The translations under genes were made by a program, and so were the position numbers. Positions 48,078 through 58,837 of a stretch of 64,000 nucleotides of DNA are shown here, in pieces. The DNA is from Isochrysis galbana (lineage: Eukaryota; Haptophyta; Isochrysidales; Isochrysidaceae). A model generated the notes under the pieces. The model saw nothing but the letters and a program-made list of their open reading frames with translations. It did not search any database and was not told where the DNA came from. Within the stretch, counting starts at the first letter, position 1. Every line of letters begins with the position of its first letter. The stretch spans positions 1,693,279 to 1,757,278 of the forward strand of contig CM030937.1 of assembly GCA_018136815.1 (NCBI GenBank), given 5' to 3'.

Positions 48078-50945
48078 ATGGTCCGGTTCGTCGCGAGCGC
48101 CGGCGGGAAGCGCGAGGTGTGCGTCAGCTACCACGACGTGGCGGTACCGCGCGCGTGCGAGGTGTGGGGCGTGGCCTCGAGCGTCGAAGGTAGCAACGAC
48201 GTCTCCGCCGCCGTCGACCTCGCCCTCCGCCTCTGCTGCCTCGCCTACAGGCGGCACTCAGGCCGTCTCTCTCCTTCTTCTCTTCTCCTCGCGGCGGCAG
48301 CCAGCCGCTGCGGCCTAAGCAACGGGGCCCGTAGCGCGGGGGGTGGGCTGACGGAGGTGGTGCAGCCACGCCAGCCGGAGCTACAACGCGCCGAGGCTGT
48401 TGAGTGCCAGTTCACCACGCCGGGAGGTGCGCATGCGGTGCTCTACCTCTTCCTCCACCGGGAGGAAGGGGGAGGGAAGGCGAGCAAGGGGAGGGAGGAA
48501 AGGAGAGGGGGAGGGAGCGGCTGGGAGAGAGGGCTGGGGACAGGTCAACAGAGTAAGGAGAGGGAAGAGGTTCGAAACGAGGTCAGGGGAGAGGAGGCAA
48601 ACAAGGAGACGGAAGAATGGAGAGGGGAAGTGAGCCAGCAGGAGCGAGTTGAGGCAGCAGGGGAAGATGTGAACTCTGGGCAGCGGGCTGCTCCGTCGGA
48701 GCGCGGGGGGGCTGGAAGCAGGGTCCAGCGCGCACACGAGCCTGCAACAAGCGCCAGGGGCAGAGGGGACGAGCCGGCTGAGACCGCCGAGCCAGCAGTG
48801 CGCACGGGCAGCGCCCCTGGCAGAGGCACCCGCCTGGCAAGACCGATTGCGGTGCTCACCTTCAAGGGCAGCACGCTCGTCTCACCCGGCTCGATGCCGC
48901 TCTCCGACTGGCGCGTGAATTTAAGCGTCTTGTTGCCTTCGTTTGCACGCCCCTCTCCGCTGCTGCACCAACGGTCAGCCGCTCCCCACAGCGACGCGCA
49001 GGGGCGCTCCGCAGGGGCGCGCACCCACGCACTGGCGGAGCCAGAGGATGAACTCACTCGAGCTAGGTTGGGCAGCAAGGCTCTCGAAAGTGCTGGGATA
49101 CCAACTTCACAGTCGATGCAACCGGATGTAGCGCAGCAGTCACAGTGCAGCGGGTATGGCGCCGGGGGCGAAGCAGGGTCGACGCGAACCGGCGCGCCGG
49201 CCACTTGCTTTCCGAGCTTTGAGCAAGCTGCCATCAACGGCAGTGTGCACCCTGGCTTCATTGCGTACTTTGGGGAACTCGTCGCCGCGTTCCAGCGTCT
49301 GCGCTGTGGTGATATCGGTGAGGCGCTTTGCGAGGCGTGGGGACTTCCGACTGACATGGACATCTGGGAGCTGGTTCACTCGCATCACATCGATCGCCTC
49401 CTGTGCGTTGGTCATTCGCTGGGCGGCGCGCTCGCCTCGCTCGCGGCAACTCGCATAGGGAGCGCAATCTTGGAGCGTCGCGATGAGCGCCAGTCCAGCA
49501 ACTGGAGGCTCGAGGCCGACGCTGCCCATCGGACTAAAGTGCAGTCAATGCGTTCGGCCGACAGTGTCGTGCCGCAATCAGGCTGCCCGCCCATTGCGGG
49601 TACTACAAGCACCCAGGCGAAGGGCACAACATCTAGTGCCTGGGCTGGCTTCCCACACGACGTCTGTTCGGTGGTTGACAGCGGTATTCGCCAAGACTCG
49701 CAGCTCGGCAACACACTATGTCTTTCAGCCGCCGCCGCCACACCCTCGCCAGCGTCAAGTCCGCAGCTGTCAAGGCCGTTCATTGAAGGTGTCCGACGCG
49801 CCGGTGCCCCACGCTTGCCATGTCTCATTACCTTTGGGTGCCCGATTGTCGGAGACGAGGGCTTCGTGCGAGAGCAAACCCGTTGCGTGGCACCGCAGGG
49901 TGGTCTCCGCGTGTACAATCTCCACGATCCAGTGGTCAGTGTGGGTCATGGGCTTGTCTGCATTACTACGGCCACCGGGGGCGACGGCGGCTGCCACGCC
50001 GGCCATCCAATACCACTCAGGAATGACGCGCTCACCACCGCCAACCCGTACACAAATCATCTGCGATACGTGCTCGACTCGTTCGAGCTTTTTCCGTCCA
50101 ACCCCTGCGTGCGCGTCCGCTACGCGCTCCCGGGTATCGTGTACACACCCGATGCAGATAGTCGTACGATAGCCCAGCCGCCTCAGCCGCAATTCGGTCC
50201 TCCGCAACGGTTGCAGTCCGACCTATCCATCGCTTCGGCGAGCTCACTCTCATCGGAACTTCCAGTGGTGGAAGAACGACGGCGCTGCGCGCACGCCGGC
50301 GTGGGCAACGGCCAGGTTTCCGTTGACGGGCCTGGCGTGATGGCCGCAGACTCTCTTTCTGACGAGGTGCGGGACCCCTCGCTGGACTCCGAGCGCATAT
50401 CAGCCGAGCCTGCCGCCTCCTTGACGCGCGCTGTGGAGCGTGCACGGTCGCTTATGAAGCTCAGTAAGATGTGGTTCGATGGGGTTGGGGCGGACGCTCT
50501 GCCGTCGGCTGTGGGAGAGCAGCCGGCTGCCGCGGGGATCCCCGACGTCAATTGCCCAGCGGCTGGGCCCACTGCCGCCAAGGATAAGCTTGTCTTCCGA
50601 CTCGATGACGATGACCACGATCGCCCTGTAGATGGCCTTCCCATTCAGATCGCGAACGCCGCACCGCTCGCGAACAACGATATCAATGCCGATTCGGCGC
50701 AAGTGGCGTGTATGGGCACCGAAATTGAGACGATTGCTGTGGATGCAGATTTTGAGGAGATCACCCCCGCCGTTGTGCGTGAGGCATCCGATGCTGCCGC
50801 TGCAGGTCCGCTGCCCTGGGCGAGCGGCTCGTTCGCGGCTACCATAGACGGCCAGCTGTGGAGTAGTGCCTCAATAGCCTTGCGCCAACGGCTGGGGGGG
50901 GGTTTGGGTTGCCGCTGCAGCCGCAAGAAGTGCTGCCGCGCGTGA
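48078..50945 (+). CDS. Class 3 lipase-like alpha/beta hydrolase with long low-complexity inserts
   Basis: Triacylglycerol/diacylglycerol lipase family. The frame of 955 residues begins at ATG 48078 (A at -3, G at +4); the open frame extends further upstream but that part is AT-rich leader. Lipase blocks: AVLTFKGSTLV and LSDWRVNLSVLLP (about 260-290), HPGFIAYFGELV, the nucleophile elbow VGHSLGGALASLAA with Ser447, LITFGCPIVGDEGFV, VYNLHDPVVSVGHG with Asp617, and NHLRYVLDSF with His661, completing a Ser-Asp-His triad. Between blocks are long inserts: Glu/Arg/Gly-rich at about 130-240, Ser/Ala/Arg-rich at about 300-400, and a stretch at about 465-575 after the elbow. The C-terminal 250 residues are unrecognised and partly acidic. 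In-frame introns cannot be excluded. No signal peptide; the short N-terminal domain (MVRFVASAGGKREVCVSYHD) is unrecognised. Confidence 0.83.
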   Translation: MVRFVASAGGKREVCVSYHDVAVPRACEVWGVASSVEGSNDVSAAVDLALRLCCLAYRRHSGRLSPSSLLLAAAASRCGLSNGARSAGGGLTEVVQPRQPELQRAEAVECQFTTPGGAHAVLYLFLHREEGGGKASKGREERRGGGSGWERGLGTGQQSKEREEVRNEVRGEEANKETEEWRGEVSQQERVEAAGEDVNSGQRAAPSERGGAGSRVQRAHEPATSARGRGDEPAETAEPAVRTGSAPGRGTRLARPIAVLTFKGSTLVSPGSMPLSDWRVNLSVLLPSFARPSPLLHQRSAAPHSDAQGRSAGARTHALAEPEDELTRARLGSKALESAGIPTSQSMQPDVAQQSQCSGYGAGGEAGSTRTGAPATCFPSFEQAAINGSVHPGFIAYFGELVAAFQRLRCGDIGEALCEAWGLPTDMDIWELVHSHHIDRLLCVGHSLGGALASLAATRIGSAILERRDERQSSNWRLEADAAHRTKVQSMRSADSVVPQSGCPPIAGTTSTQAKGTTSSAWAGFPHDVCSVVDSGIRQDSQLGNTLCLSAAAATPSPASSPQLSRPFIEGVRRAGAPRLPCLITFGCPIVGDEGFVREQTRCVAPQGGLRVYNLHDPVVSVGHGLVCITTATGGDGGCHAGHPIPLRNDALTTANPYTNHLRYVLDSFELFPSNPCVRVRYALPGIVYTPDADSRTIAQPPQPQFGPPQRLQSDLSIASASSLSSELPVVEERRRCAHAGVGNGQVSVDGPGVMAADSLSDEVRDPSLDSERISAEPAASLTRAVERARSLMKLSKMWFDGVGADALPSAVGEQPAAAGIPDVNCPAAGPTAAKDKLVFRLDDDDHDRPVDGLPIQIANAAPLANNDINADSAQVACMGTEIETIAVDADFEEITPAVVREASDAAAAGPLPWASGSFAATIDGQLWSSASIALRQRLGGGLGCRCSRKKCCRA

Positions 50946-51740
50946 GCTTCTTGTTAGTTCCGGTGAATCATGCGGTGGCACGTCCGCCCCCCCGCCGAGC
51001 GCCGCTCTTGAGCCGGCCGACGCACTTCTTGGTGATGATAAAGGAAGCAGCTCGTAAGGCGTGAAGACCACGGCTACCATTTGCGTGCTCAACTTTCGCG
51101 CTCGAATCTCGGCGCTTTAGAACCACGCGATGTCCTCTCTGCCATCGTCTTCCCGCCCATCGTGCGTCGATTCAGTGGCCGTAGCCCACGTGAGGGCCTA
51201 CTCCCTGCCCACGGCGGAAGCGCCATCTAACGCCACACGCCAGCCAACACGTATTGCAGACATCCTCGCTTTCTGGTTTGCAACGCACGCCGGACACAAT
51301 GACGGCGATGCTCTTGCATTCTGATTTTTACACATTTTCATATTATACCGTCGCATGATAGCGTAGGTCATGGTGCGTGACATCATAGAGACAAGATGCA
51401 CACAACTAGACTGTTCACATGTACCAGACTTCTCCAATAAATTGCGCACCTCTAAACAAGCGCATAGCCACGTTTTTCGTGCGGTTGGTCTTGGCTGACG
51501 TGCTAGTGTGCTTGGAGCACTTACATGTTTTTGTTCAGAACTAAGTTTATACTTGGTTGCGATGGAGCGCGCCGGCGCGACTCACGCTCGCCCCACCGGG
51601 CCCCCCGGCTGGAGGGCGGGCCTCCAGCGTCCCCTTGAACGGCCAGTCGCTGGCGAGGCGACCGCGCCCGCCGTCTGAGGCCGAGCAGGTGCGTGCGACC
51701 CCGGTCGCGCCACGCGGCCCGTGGCCCCGGCCACACCACT
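50946..51740. other. Lipase 3' flank and repeat remnants, no firm gene
   Basis: A 64-codon plus frame at 51130-51324 (IADILAFWFATHAGHNDGDA and stop) could be chance or a short exon; I see no splice model linking it to the lipase. From 51562 a MERAGATHARPTGPPGWRAG frame resembles the start of repeat family A and ends near a GAGCAG|GTGCGT donor-like site. Confidence 0.35.
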
Positions 51741-51741
51741 G

Positions 51742-52045
51742 GTGGCCCCAAAGATGGGGTAACAGCTTATCAGCTCTCAAGGACAACAGTAAACTGATAG
51801 GGTCATGGAGCGCGCGCCGCTCCCCTCCTCTCCTGCCACCACCCCCGCCGCGCCGGCCGAACGGGCCGCGACCACTGCCGCGCCGCAGAAGCGCGCGCGA
51901 GCCACCCCCAAGGCCGACCAGGTGAGCACGAGCCACGGCTTGTGCCACCACCTGCAAGCCCCACACCAACACGGCCACCATAAGGGTGACGGATCGAACA
52001 ACGGCCGTCGGCCGAAGACCATAAGTGTCAGGCGGAGACCATAAA
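51742..52045 (+). repeat. Dispersed repeat family A, copy 3, joined to a MITE end
   Basis: 51742-51782 is the left end of the MITE found at 186 (CAAAGATGGGGTAACAGCTT and on). It runs directly into CAGTAAACTGATAGGGTCAT and the 79-codon frame MERAPLPSSPATTPAAPAER, NAAP-type PQKRARATPKADQ, ending at a GTGAGCACG donor-like site. The junction of two repeat types suggests that the MITE derives from, or inserted into, the family A element. Confidence 0.6.
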
Positions 52046-52661
52046 ACGTCCACATATTCGTTGATGTAAACGCGTGTAGGGCTGCAGGGGAAAGGTGGCT
52101 GGGTGATTTTGTGATGTGATGAACTTCATCCTGTGTTGAATGATCCTTCCCTCATGTTGTACAACCACACATTATACATTTTATCACAAGACACACGTTG
52201 CGCCACTAACTACCAAAAGACCACTACAATTTACGGCTACCAAAGCCGCATGCGCCTCGCCAACTCATAGTCTCTGAGCACATTCTCCCCTGCCTCCATT
52301 TGCGCAAGTTGGCGAGCTCGTTGTGCTCTCCGACGCTCAGCTGATGCTTGCTCCTCTGCAAGCAAAGCTGATTTCCTGAGACCAAAAGCGTTCAATTATC
52401 CCCATCCCTGCTAACATCTTTCGTTGTCACCTGGAGGATACTTGACTCAACTGGACACTTCACATGTTGAAACCCACACGTGGTCTGACTCCATTCACTC
52501 GTCACTCGACTTGGGGGCAGGGTCGATATCTCGTTGGAATTCACGATCCATCCACGTCTCACACCAAAGAGCACTGATGAGTTACACCAGAGAGCACCGA
52601 CCGCGTAAAAGCAGACAACAAGTTTCGTCACACGTCTATATGGAGGAGACGAGGGAAGGGT

Positions 52662-53025
52662 GAGCAGTTGCCCTGCAGTGGAGCAGTTGCCCTGCAGTGG
52701 AGCAGTTGCCCTGCAGTGGAGCAGTTGCCCTGCAGTGGAGCAGTTGCCCTGCAGTGGAGCAGTTGCCCTCCAGTGGAGCAGTTGCCCTCCAGTGGAGCAG
52801 TTGCCCTCCAGTGGAGCAGTTGCCCTCCAGTGGAGCAGTTGCCCTCCAGTGGAGCAGTTGCCCTCCAGTGGAGCAGTTGCCCTCCAGTGGAGCAGTTGCC
52901 CTCCAGTGGAGCAGTTGCCCTCCAGTGGAGCAGTTGCCCTCCAGTGGAGCAGTTGCCCTGCAGTGGAGCAGTTGCCCTCCAGTGGAGCAGTTGCCCTCCA
53001 GTGGAGCAGTTGCCCTGCAGTTGAA
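52662..53025. repeat. 19-bp minisatellite, about 19 copies
   Basis: Unit TGGAGCAGTTGCCCTSCAG, with the variable S being G in the first and some late copies and C in the middle block, so the array has higher-order structure. Because 19 is not a multiple of 3 and the unit has no stops, several frames stay open on both strands, giving false ORFs of up to about 220 codons. Confidence 0.95.
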
Positions 53026-53077
53026 GTTGAGCAGTTCTCCGCCCCCCTGCCGCCCTGCATTGCCTACCAGCCCCCCT

Positions 53078-53157
53078 CTCCCTTCAGAGCCCTCCTCTCC
53101 CTTCAGAGCCCTCCTCTCCCTTCAGAGCCCTCCTCTCCCTTCAGAGCCCTCCTCTCT
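53078..53157. repeat. Second short 19-bp tandem array, four copies
   Basis: Unit CCCTTCAGAGCCCTCCTCT, four near-perfect copies, located 50 bases after the first minisatellite and of the same unit length but unrelated sequence. Confidence 0.85.
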
Positions 53158-53272
53158 AGGCCCAGGTAGAAATATGCAACATATGCAATTGCATATTTGG
53201 GTAGATTTGTCAGATCTGCATATGTCGACACATTTTCGCATATTTCCTGCATATTTGGGTAGAAGTGGAGCG
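53157..53272. other. Possible end of another hAT-like element
   Basis: TAGGCCCAGGTAGAAATATG resembles the tips of the hAT elements here, and GCATATTTGGGTAG recurs in the next 110 bases. A similar tip in reverse is at 47990-48008 (TAGGCCCGGATAGAAATTT on the minus strand) with AAATATGC words before it. Partner ends and target duplications were not found for either. Confidence 0.4.
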
Positions 53273-53510
53273 GGAGAGAGGAGCCCCCCCCCTTGGTATT
53301 GGGATTGGGAGAGAGGGGAGCCCCCCCCCCCTTGGTATTGAACATCACCCCCCCGTTGCCGGGCGTCTCGTGCCTCATGGGTGAGTGGCCCCTCTCCCCT
53401 CTCCCCTCTCCCCCTTCTCTGCCTGCCCCCAAGCGCCCCCCACGCGCTGAACTGTCCCGTCTCACCCCTCAGATCGCTCGCGCCGCGCTCGCGCCGCACT
53501 GCGTTGCGAG

Positions 53511-53930
53511 ATGGGCATCCACATTGACGTGGACCCTCCTCTCCCCTCCCCGCGTACCAGAATCGCGATGGCCTCCTCTTTTGTGAAGCGTCCTATGGAA
53601 CCAGACGAAGAGCCCCGTCAAGTGTCACCTCACCTGTCTGGACGTCGCAACGGGAAGCTTCTGTGGGAGTATTGCACTACGAATCAATTCCCACCTATAG
53701 AGGACTTGGGTCAGGACATCGACTTCATGTATGTAGATAATTACCATCAGACCACTTCACTGATGGAGGCATCCTCTCGCGGGCATTTCTGGTGCGTAAA
53801 GAACACATTGGAGTTGTTCAAGGATGGACAGAAGAGTGCATCTGCATCGGTAACATTTGTCAACCAGGTTGGAGCTACCCAGAAGCAGACCGCCCTCATC
53901 ATGGCTGCCAAGCGAGGGCACCTCACGTGA
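53511..53930 (+). CDS. Ankyrin-repeat protein, probably truncated
   Basis: 139-residue frame; a second possible start is the ATG at about 53569. After an unstructured N-terminus the sequence reads QTTSLMEASSRGHFWCVKNT and, 35 residues later, KQTALIMAAKRGHLT, two ankyrin motifs of the TxLMxAxxxGH type. The frame stops at 53928-53930 in the middle of the second repeat, with CTCAC|GTGACA, a donor-like site, just there. Downstream sequence runs into a solo LTR (from about 54080), so the gene either continues in a distant exon or was cut by the LTR insertion. Ankyrin repeats are protein-binding; role unknown. Confidence 0.55.
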   Translation: MGIHIDVDPPLPSPRTRIAMASSFVKRPMEPDEEPRQVSPHLSGRRNGKLLWEYCTTNQFPPIEDLGQDIDFMYVDNYHQTTSLMEASSRGHFWCVKNTLELFKDGQKSASASVTFVNQVGATQKQTALIMAAKRGHLT

Positions 53931-54079
53931 CAACGGGCGTGAACTTTGGAGTCACTTGCTTCCTTCACGCAATCTGCCATTGCATTGATGGGACAGACGG
54001 CTAAAGTCCTATGGACCGACGAGATGACACCACACTCACGTCAACGCTCTACACACTTACGTATCCTTATCACGGAACG

Positions 54080-54547
54080 CACAGGAACCTGCTGACAGAC
54101 CGAACAAGGAAGAGCATGCCGACAAGAGAGCGACGTGGCGACGGACGATCCGACGGGGGCGACAGTTACGCACAGGAATAAGGAGGGAATCTTTCGAAAA
54201 CCCTTAAGTGAGTTGATGAAAACCGAAGTAAGATAGCGCCACAATATAATCCAACGGCCAACACCTGAGGGGGAATCAGGGTCACACAAGGGGGCGGTTC
54301 CTTGCACCGGCGCTACCTGAACGCTCGACTTAGCCTAAAAACGCGAGGAGCACGCAAGGAGGTAAGCCAGGTGAGGGGCAAGGGGCAAGCAGGCGACAAG
54401 GGAGGCGACAAAGGAGGCGAGCGAGGGCAAAGAGGGCGAATGGACGAACGTAGGATCCTGCGACGGTGACTAGTGGCTAGCCTGCAAGGAGGGGACATAG
54501 AAACGCAAACAACTTCTAAAACAAAAAGGTCGATCGCGGATGCGACA
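54080..54547 (-). repeat. Solo LTR, related to 34850-35268
   Basis: Ends GTCGATCGCGGATGCGACA at 54547 like the LTR at 35268, and shares CCGACAAGAGAGCGACG and AGGAGGGAATCT. No internal retrotransposon sequence adjoins it, so it is a solo LTR. The left boundary is approximate. Confidence 0.65.
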
Positions 54548-57180
54548 CACCACTCAATCAACAAAAGAACTGAGTGAGAAACAAACATAAACGCTCGAAA
54601 CAAAAACAAACAAAGAAGGAGAAAATAAGAATTGACGAGCGATGCGAAGCCTCGGTGTTCAGTATGTCGAGCGAGCGGCGAACCATCGAGACAAGCCCTG
54701 AAAACAAAATTCGTTCGCACTATCGAGTATCGAATCCGCTTTGAGTATAGCGTATAGCTAGATACTACTCGGGATTCGACATGCGCCCTCTCGCCCTCGC
54801 GACTCGCGACTCGTTTCCAAAGAGGAAACGAGCTTCGCTCCGACAGGCTGTAGCCAGAACGTTTTTGCGACATTTTTACAAGACATTTAGGCAGCCAAAA
54901 CGAGACATTTCCGCCAGGCCCTAGACCCACCAGAGTTGTTCCATGTTCCATGCGCCATGCCCATGCCCATGCCATGCCATGCGCCCACTAGCCACTGCCA
55001 CTAGGCGGAGTTAAACAAACAAGGTTTCACTGAGGTTTCACCCCGACGTTTGAAGTCGAACGCGGAGTGAAACCTCGGTGCATGAAATCGGAGTGAACCC
55101 CGTGCAACCCCGCCAAACTAGTAGAATCTTGTTACAATAGTCTTCTTCTTGTGGATCACTCCCCTACGCTCGATCTCTCCAGAATCCTCCTATTTCCCTC
55201 TCTTCTAGGGATATAATGATGAATCCGTCCCCTCTCCGCCCCCCTCGCGATCCCGCCGCTCAGCAGCGGGATCCGATGGCGCCTCCGCTTCTCTCCTCTC
55301 GCCTCTGCTCTCTCCACGCCGCTCGTTCTGCGGTCTGTGTGAGCACGCGTCTGATTTCGCGGCTAGCCGAGCGGACGTGGGCTCCGCCCACATCCTCCGG
55401 CCGCTGCACACGCGGCCGCCCGGCCCCACCGCCGAGTGGTACATGGACGCCAGCGGCCGCATCGGGGTGCCCACCGCCACGTTCGGCTGTGAGGGCGAGT
55501 GATCGCGCTTCCACGAGTTCTGGAACGCGTGACAGGCTGCCTACCACCTCGGCTACCTCTAACAAAATCAAGGGAGTCTCACGAACGCGCTTCAAGCAGA
55601 GTCCAGGGCCGCCACCCCGAGAACCACCAGCTGACCGAGGGAAGAGTGAGTGGATGCACTCAAGCGAACGGGAGCGAGCGATCGAGACCAACGAGCGAGC
55701 CATCTACCGTAATTTCGGTGCCTTCATGGGTCTTACCATTCTGCTGCTCTTCGCCTGCGACTGGAAGATACGTCGTGACGAGAGGCTCGAGTCAGTGCCG
55801 ATTGAGAACTCAGCGCAAGCCAACAGCAGTCGAAGGCCGCCGGGTGGCGGACACCAAACTTAAGAGCACGGGCGCCGAGGCATCTTCCACCCAATCCCAT
55901 GCACATTACTTGACTCGCCACCCGCTTGGCGCAGAGGCAGCGCGTCCGATGGCGAGACTGCTTCACTTCATGGTCTGTGGAAGAGCTGTTTCGCGAGGAT
56001 GTCGGCTTTACATGATGCCGTTTGGCGGCAGTACTTCGGACGTCTCGCCTGCCATGTGTTTGATCTGCCCGCCACTGTACCGGCGTGTCATCTGGCCCAC
56101 GCAATGAGCACGCCTTCATGCGGTAGAATGACTTGTTCCAATGGGCCAACCCACGCCTCCTATGCAATGAATGCGCCTCGGCGGAGGGGGGGGGGGGGCG
56201 AATCTCTTGCCCAATGGACCGCCATATTACTCAGCGACGCTGCACGTCTTGAGGGTGGACGCATGATGTCCTTCGAAGCAGAGGCGTGATCCATGGTTTT
56301 CCGCTCCCCACGCGGACGGGAGAAGCGGCTGTGAGCCGCGCGCGCTCTCCTCATCCTAGTCCTCAGTTTGAATAGTGGAAGCGGGTCATTCATTACTCGC
56401 TTGCCGGCGTTCGTAGTCATCAAAACTACCCGCTACCCAACTACTGCGAGAGGAAAAACCAAATTGTCCATGACGGCGTGACATCATTCATGACATACCC
56501 CGCCTGGCTTGCACTCATGGACATTGGTGCATAAATGCGGTATGTAGATTCTGTAATCTCCATTCTCACTCCCATCGTTCATGTTCACACATCGTGCCGA
56601 ACCATCCACTAGGTGGCTAGGTGTCCCTGCTGCTTGCTTGGCTATGCTATTGCGCATGAGCGTGTCGAAACCATGAGCATGTCATCACCATCATGAGTGT
56701 GTCGAAAACATCCAGTGTCGTCAGTGACCGAGGGCTGCTCTGTCACCACTACTTGCACGTTGTTTTGGCTACGCGCACAAGCTCCCATAGGGCTAGTGCT
56801 AGTGCGCCAGTGATGCGGCATGTGACTGGTCTTAGTCATGTAACTTTTAGGAATGAGAAACCGAGAGTGAAGGAGAAAGGAGCGCGCTAGCATGAAAAGG
56901 CCGGGCAATGTACCGGTGCACGGTGGTTACGTGTTACGTGCGCCCCCTGCCCCTGCCCCCTGCCCCCATCCCCCGATAGATTTTTCCCGAGCTAGGGCTA
57001 GGAGATGAATAATATGCTGGCACCAGCGCTATGCTGAGCTGCAATGCAGATGCATGCAACTTCAGGTGAAGAAATGGTGATGTTGGAAGTCGGAGATACA
57101 CGCTCCCGTTATTGGGCAACTGCAAACTCCGTATCACGATCACACGATACACGATCACGTCCTTCTATGATTTTCGATTT
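54548..57180. other. Region with unresolved exon-like frames
   Basis: At 54850-54915 GACATTT recurs and the minus strand ends TAGGGCCTGGCGGAAATGTC, a possible hAT tip. At 55340-55505 a plus frame reads YMDASGRIGVPTATFGCEGE and stops at a GTGAGGGCGAGTGA context; at 55216 another begins MMNPSPLRPPRDPAAQQRDP. These could be exons of one gene, but I found no consistent splicing or domain. The remainder (56300-57180) shows nothing recognisable. Confidence 0.3.
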
Positions 57181-57205
57181 TCGACTGTCTAGGTCTAGGA
57201 CTAGA

Positions 57206-57206
57206 T

Positions 57207-57257
<51 letters not shown>

Positions 57258-57262
57258 GAGAG
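57206..57262. repeat. (GA)n microsatellite
   Basis: About 22 GA units followed by GGAGAGAGGAGAGAGG. It lies in AT-richer DNA unlike the long leader tracts. Confidence 0.9.
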
Positions 57263-57559
57263 AGGAGGCAGATAATACAGGACCATCTGTAAGTAACATT
57301 AATCATAATCATTAGTTTGCACTTTCATACAGCTATAGCTATAGCTATAGCTAGAATCTAGAATAAATGATAAATGAGAAGCAAAACAACTCACGTACCG
57401 TTTTCACTTTTCACTTTTCACCGCTCCTATACTTTGTAATTTGTGAATGCGGGGGGTGGGGGGCAGGGGTGGGTGGTGGGGGTGGAAAAGAACTGGACCT
57501 CAGGTCTCAGGTTGCACCTTCACCTTACACCTTATTCTTCCGCCGCCCTCTCGCCCTCT

Positions 57560-58245
57560 CGCCCTCTCCCCTCTCCTCATTCCTCTCTCCTCCGCCACCG
57601 CCACCGCGCCACCGCCCCACCATTGACTCATCCACCCTCTATGCCGTCACTGCATCCTCCGCCTCTCCTCCGCCTTCTCCACCCTCATCTCCACCTCCGC
57701 CCTCTCCGCCGCCCTCTCCGCCACCGGCATCTCCCCCTTCGCCATCTCCACCTCCGCGGGGGACGAGCGATGCCTTTTGACCGGCGACAGCGCCCCCGGC
57801 GGGGCTCCCCCCCCCCCCCCCCACTATCTACGCCAACACCTTTCTAAAAGAGTATCTCCCCCCCCTTTCTCCTTCCTCTCCCCGAGTCCTCCAGAGATTC
57901 CCTCCTCGCCCCCCCCCCCCCCCCTTTCATCTTCTCCTTCTTCCTCCTCTCTTTCTCATCCACTCTCCTACTACAACAACCCCCCTCCTTCTCTGCGGCT
58001 CCAGGAGATGAAGAGGGGGGTGGTCGACAACCACAGGAAGAATGGCCAAGTTCACGTGAAAGAAGGATCGCGAGAACTCTCTCTCCGCCCGACCCCTCTC
58101 CCATCATCCCCCCCCCCCCCCTCTCTCTCTCCCCCCCCCCCCTCCCCCCGCCCTTCTTCTTCCCTCTCTCTCTCCCTCTCTCTTCTTCTTCTCCCTCTCC
58201 CTGCTTCTGCCTCCCTCCCTCCCTCCCCGCCCTTCCCCACTCTCT

Positions 58246-58284
<39 letters not shown>

Positions 58285-58837
58285 GGGCCGGCCTTCTTCT
58301 TCCATCTCGTGCCTGCCCGCCTCTCTCCCTCGTCCTCCTCCCACTGATTCTTCCTCATTTTTGCCTCATTTTTCCTCCACCTTCTCCACCTCGCGTTCCT
58401 CTCTCTCTTCTTTTCCTCCTCCTCTCCCCCCCCCGTCGCCCCCCCGCCCCCCCCTCCTCCCCAATTCCCTTTTATTTTCATCTCCACCTCCTACTTTAAC
58501 CTAGAATACCCCCCTCTCTCCCTCGGTGCCTGATCCTCCCCTCCCCCCCTCCCCCCTCTCGGCTCCTTTTCTTCTCGTTCATCACGCCGAGCGATCCGAC
58601 GACCACGAAATCAAAAGATTTCACCTGCCGAAATATCAAATAATCCGAGGTCACCACGCCAGCCTTCCCCTTTCCTCCCATGCACTCTCTCTTCCGTCTC
58701 TCCAGATCTTCCCCCCTTCCCACTATTAACAAACTACCGCGTGAACAAATATATCTGTCCGATCGCCTCCCTCGCCCTTTCGCTCTCCCCCTCACTCTCT
58801 CTCTCTCTCTCTACCCCCCCCCCCCGCCCCCCCAGTC
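57560..58837 (+). promoter_or_regulatory. Pyrimidine-rich leader upstream of the CBS-domain gene
   Basis: More than a kilobase of CT/C-rich DNA on the coding strand with several long C runs, ending in a CCCAGTC just before the ATG at 58838. Frames through it are Pro/Ser/Leu only. It is broken at about 58570-58660 and 58000-58080 by short stretches of normal composition. Confidence 0.5.

Noticed and set aside
52662-53157. CRISPR-like array
   Set aside because: Repeats are directly adjacent without unique spacers, and the genome is eukaryotic.
52392-53341. Open frames up to about 220 codons over the minisatellite
   Set aside because: A stop-free 19-bp unit opens several frames on both strands automatically.
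55216-56289. Gene on the plus strand
   Set aside because: Frames with plausible pieces disagree in phase and show no domain; splicing could not be made consistent.
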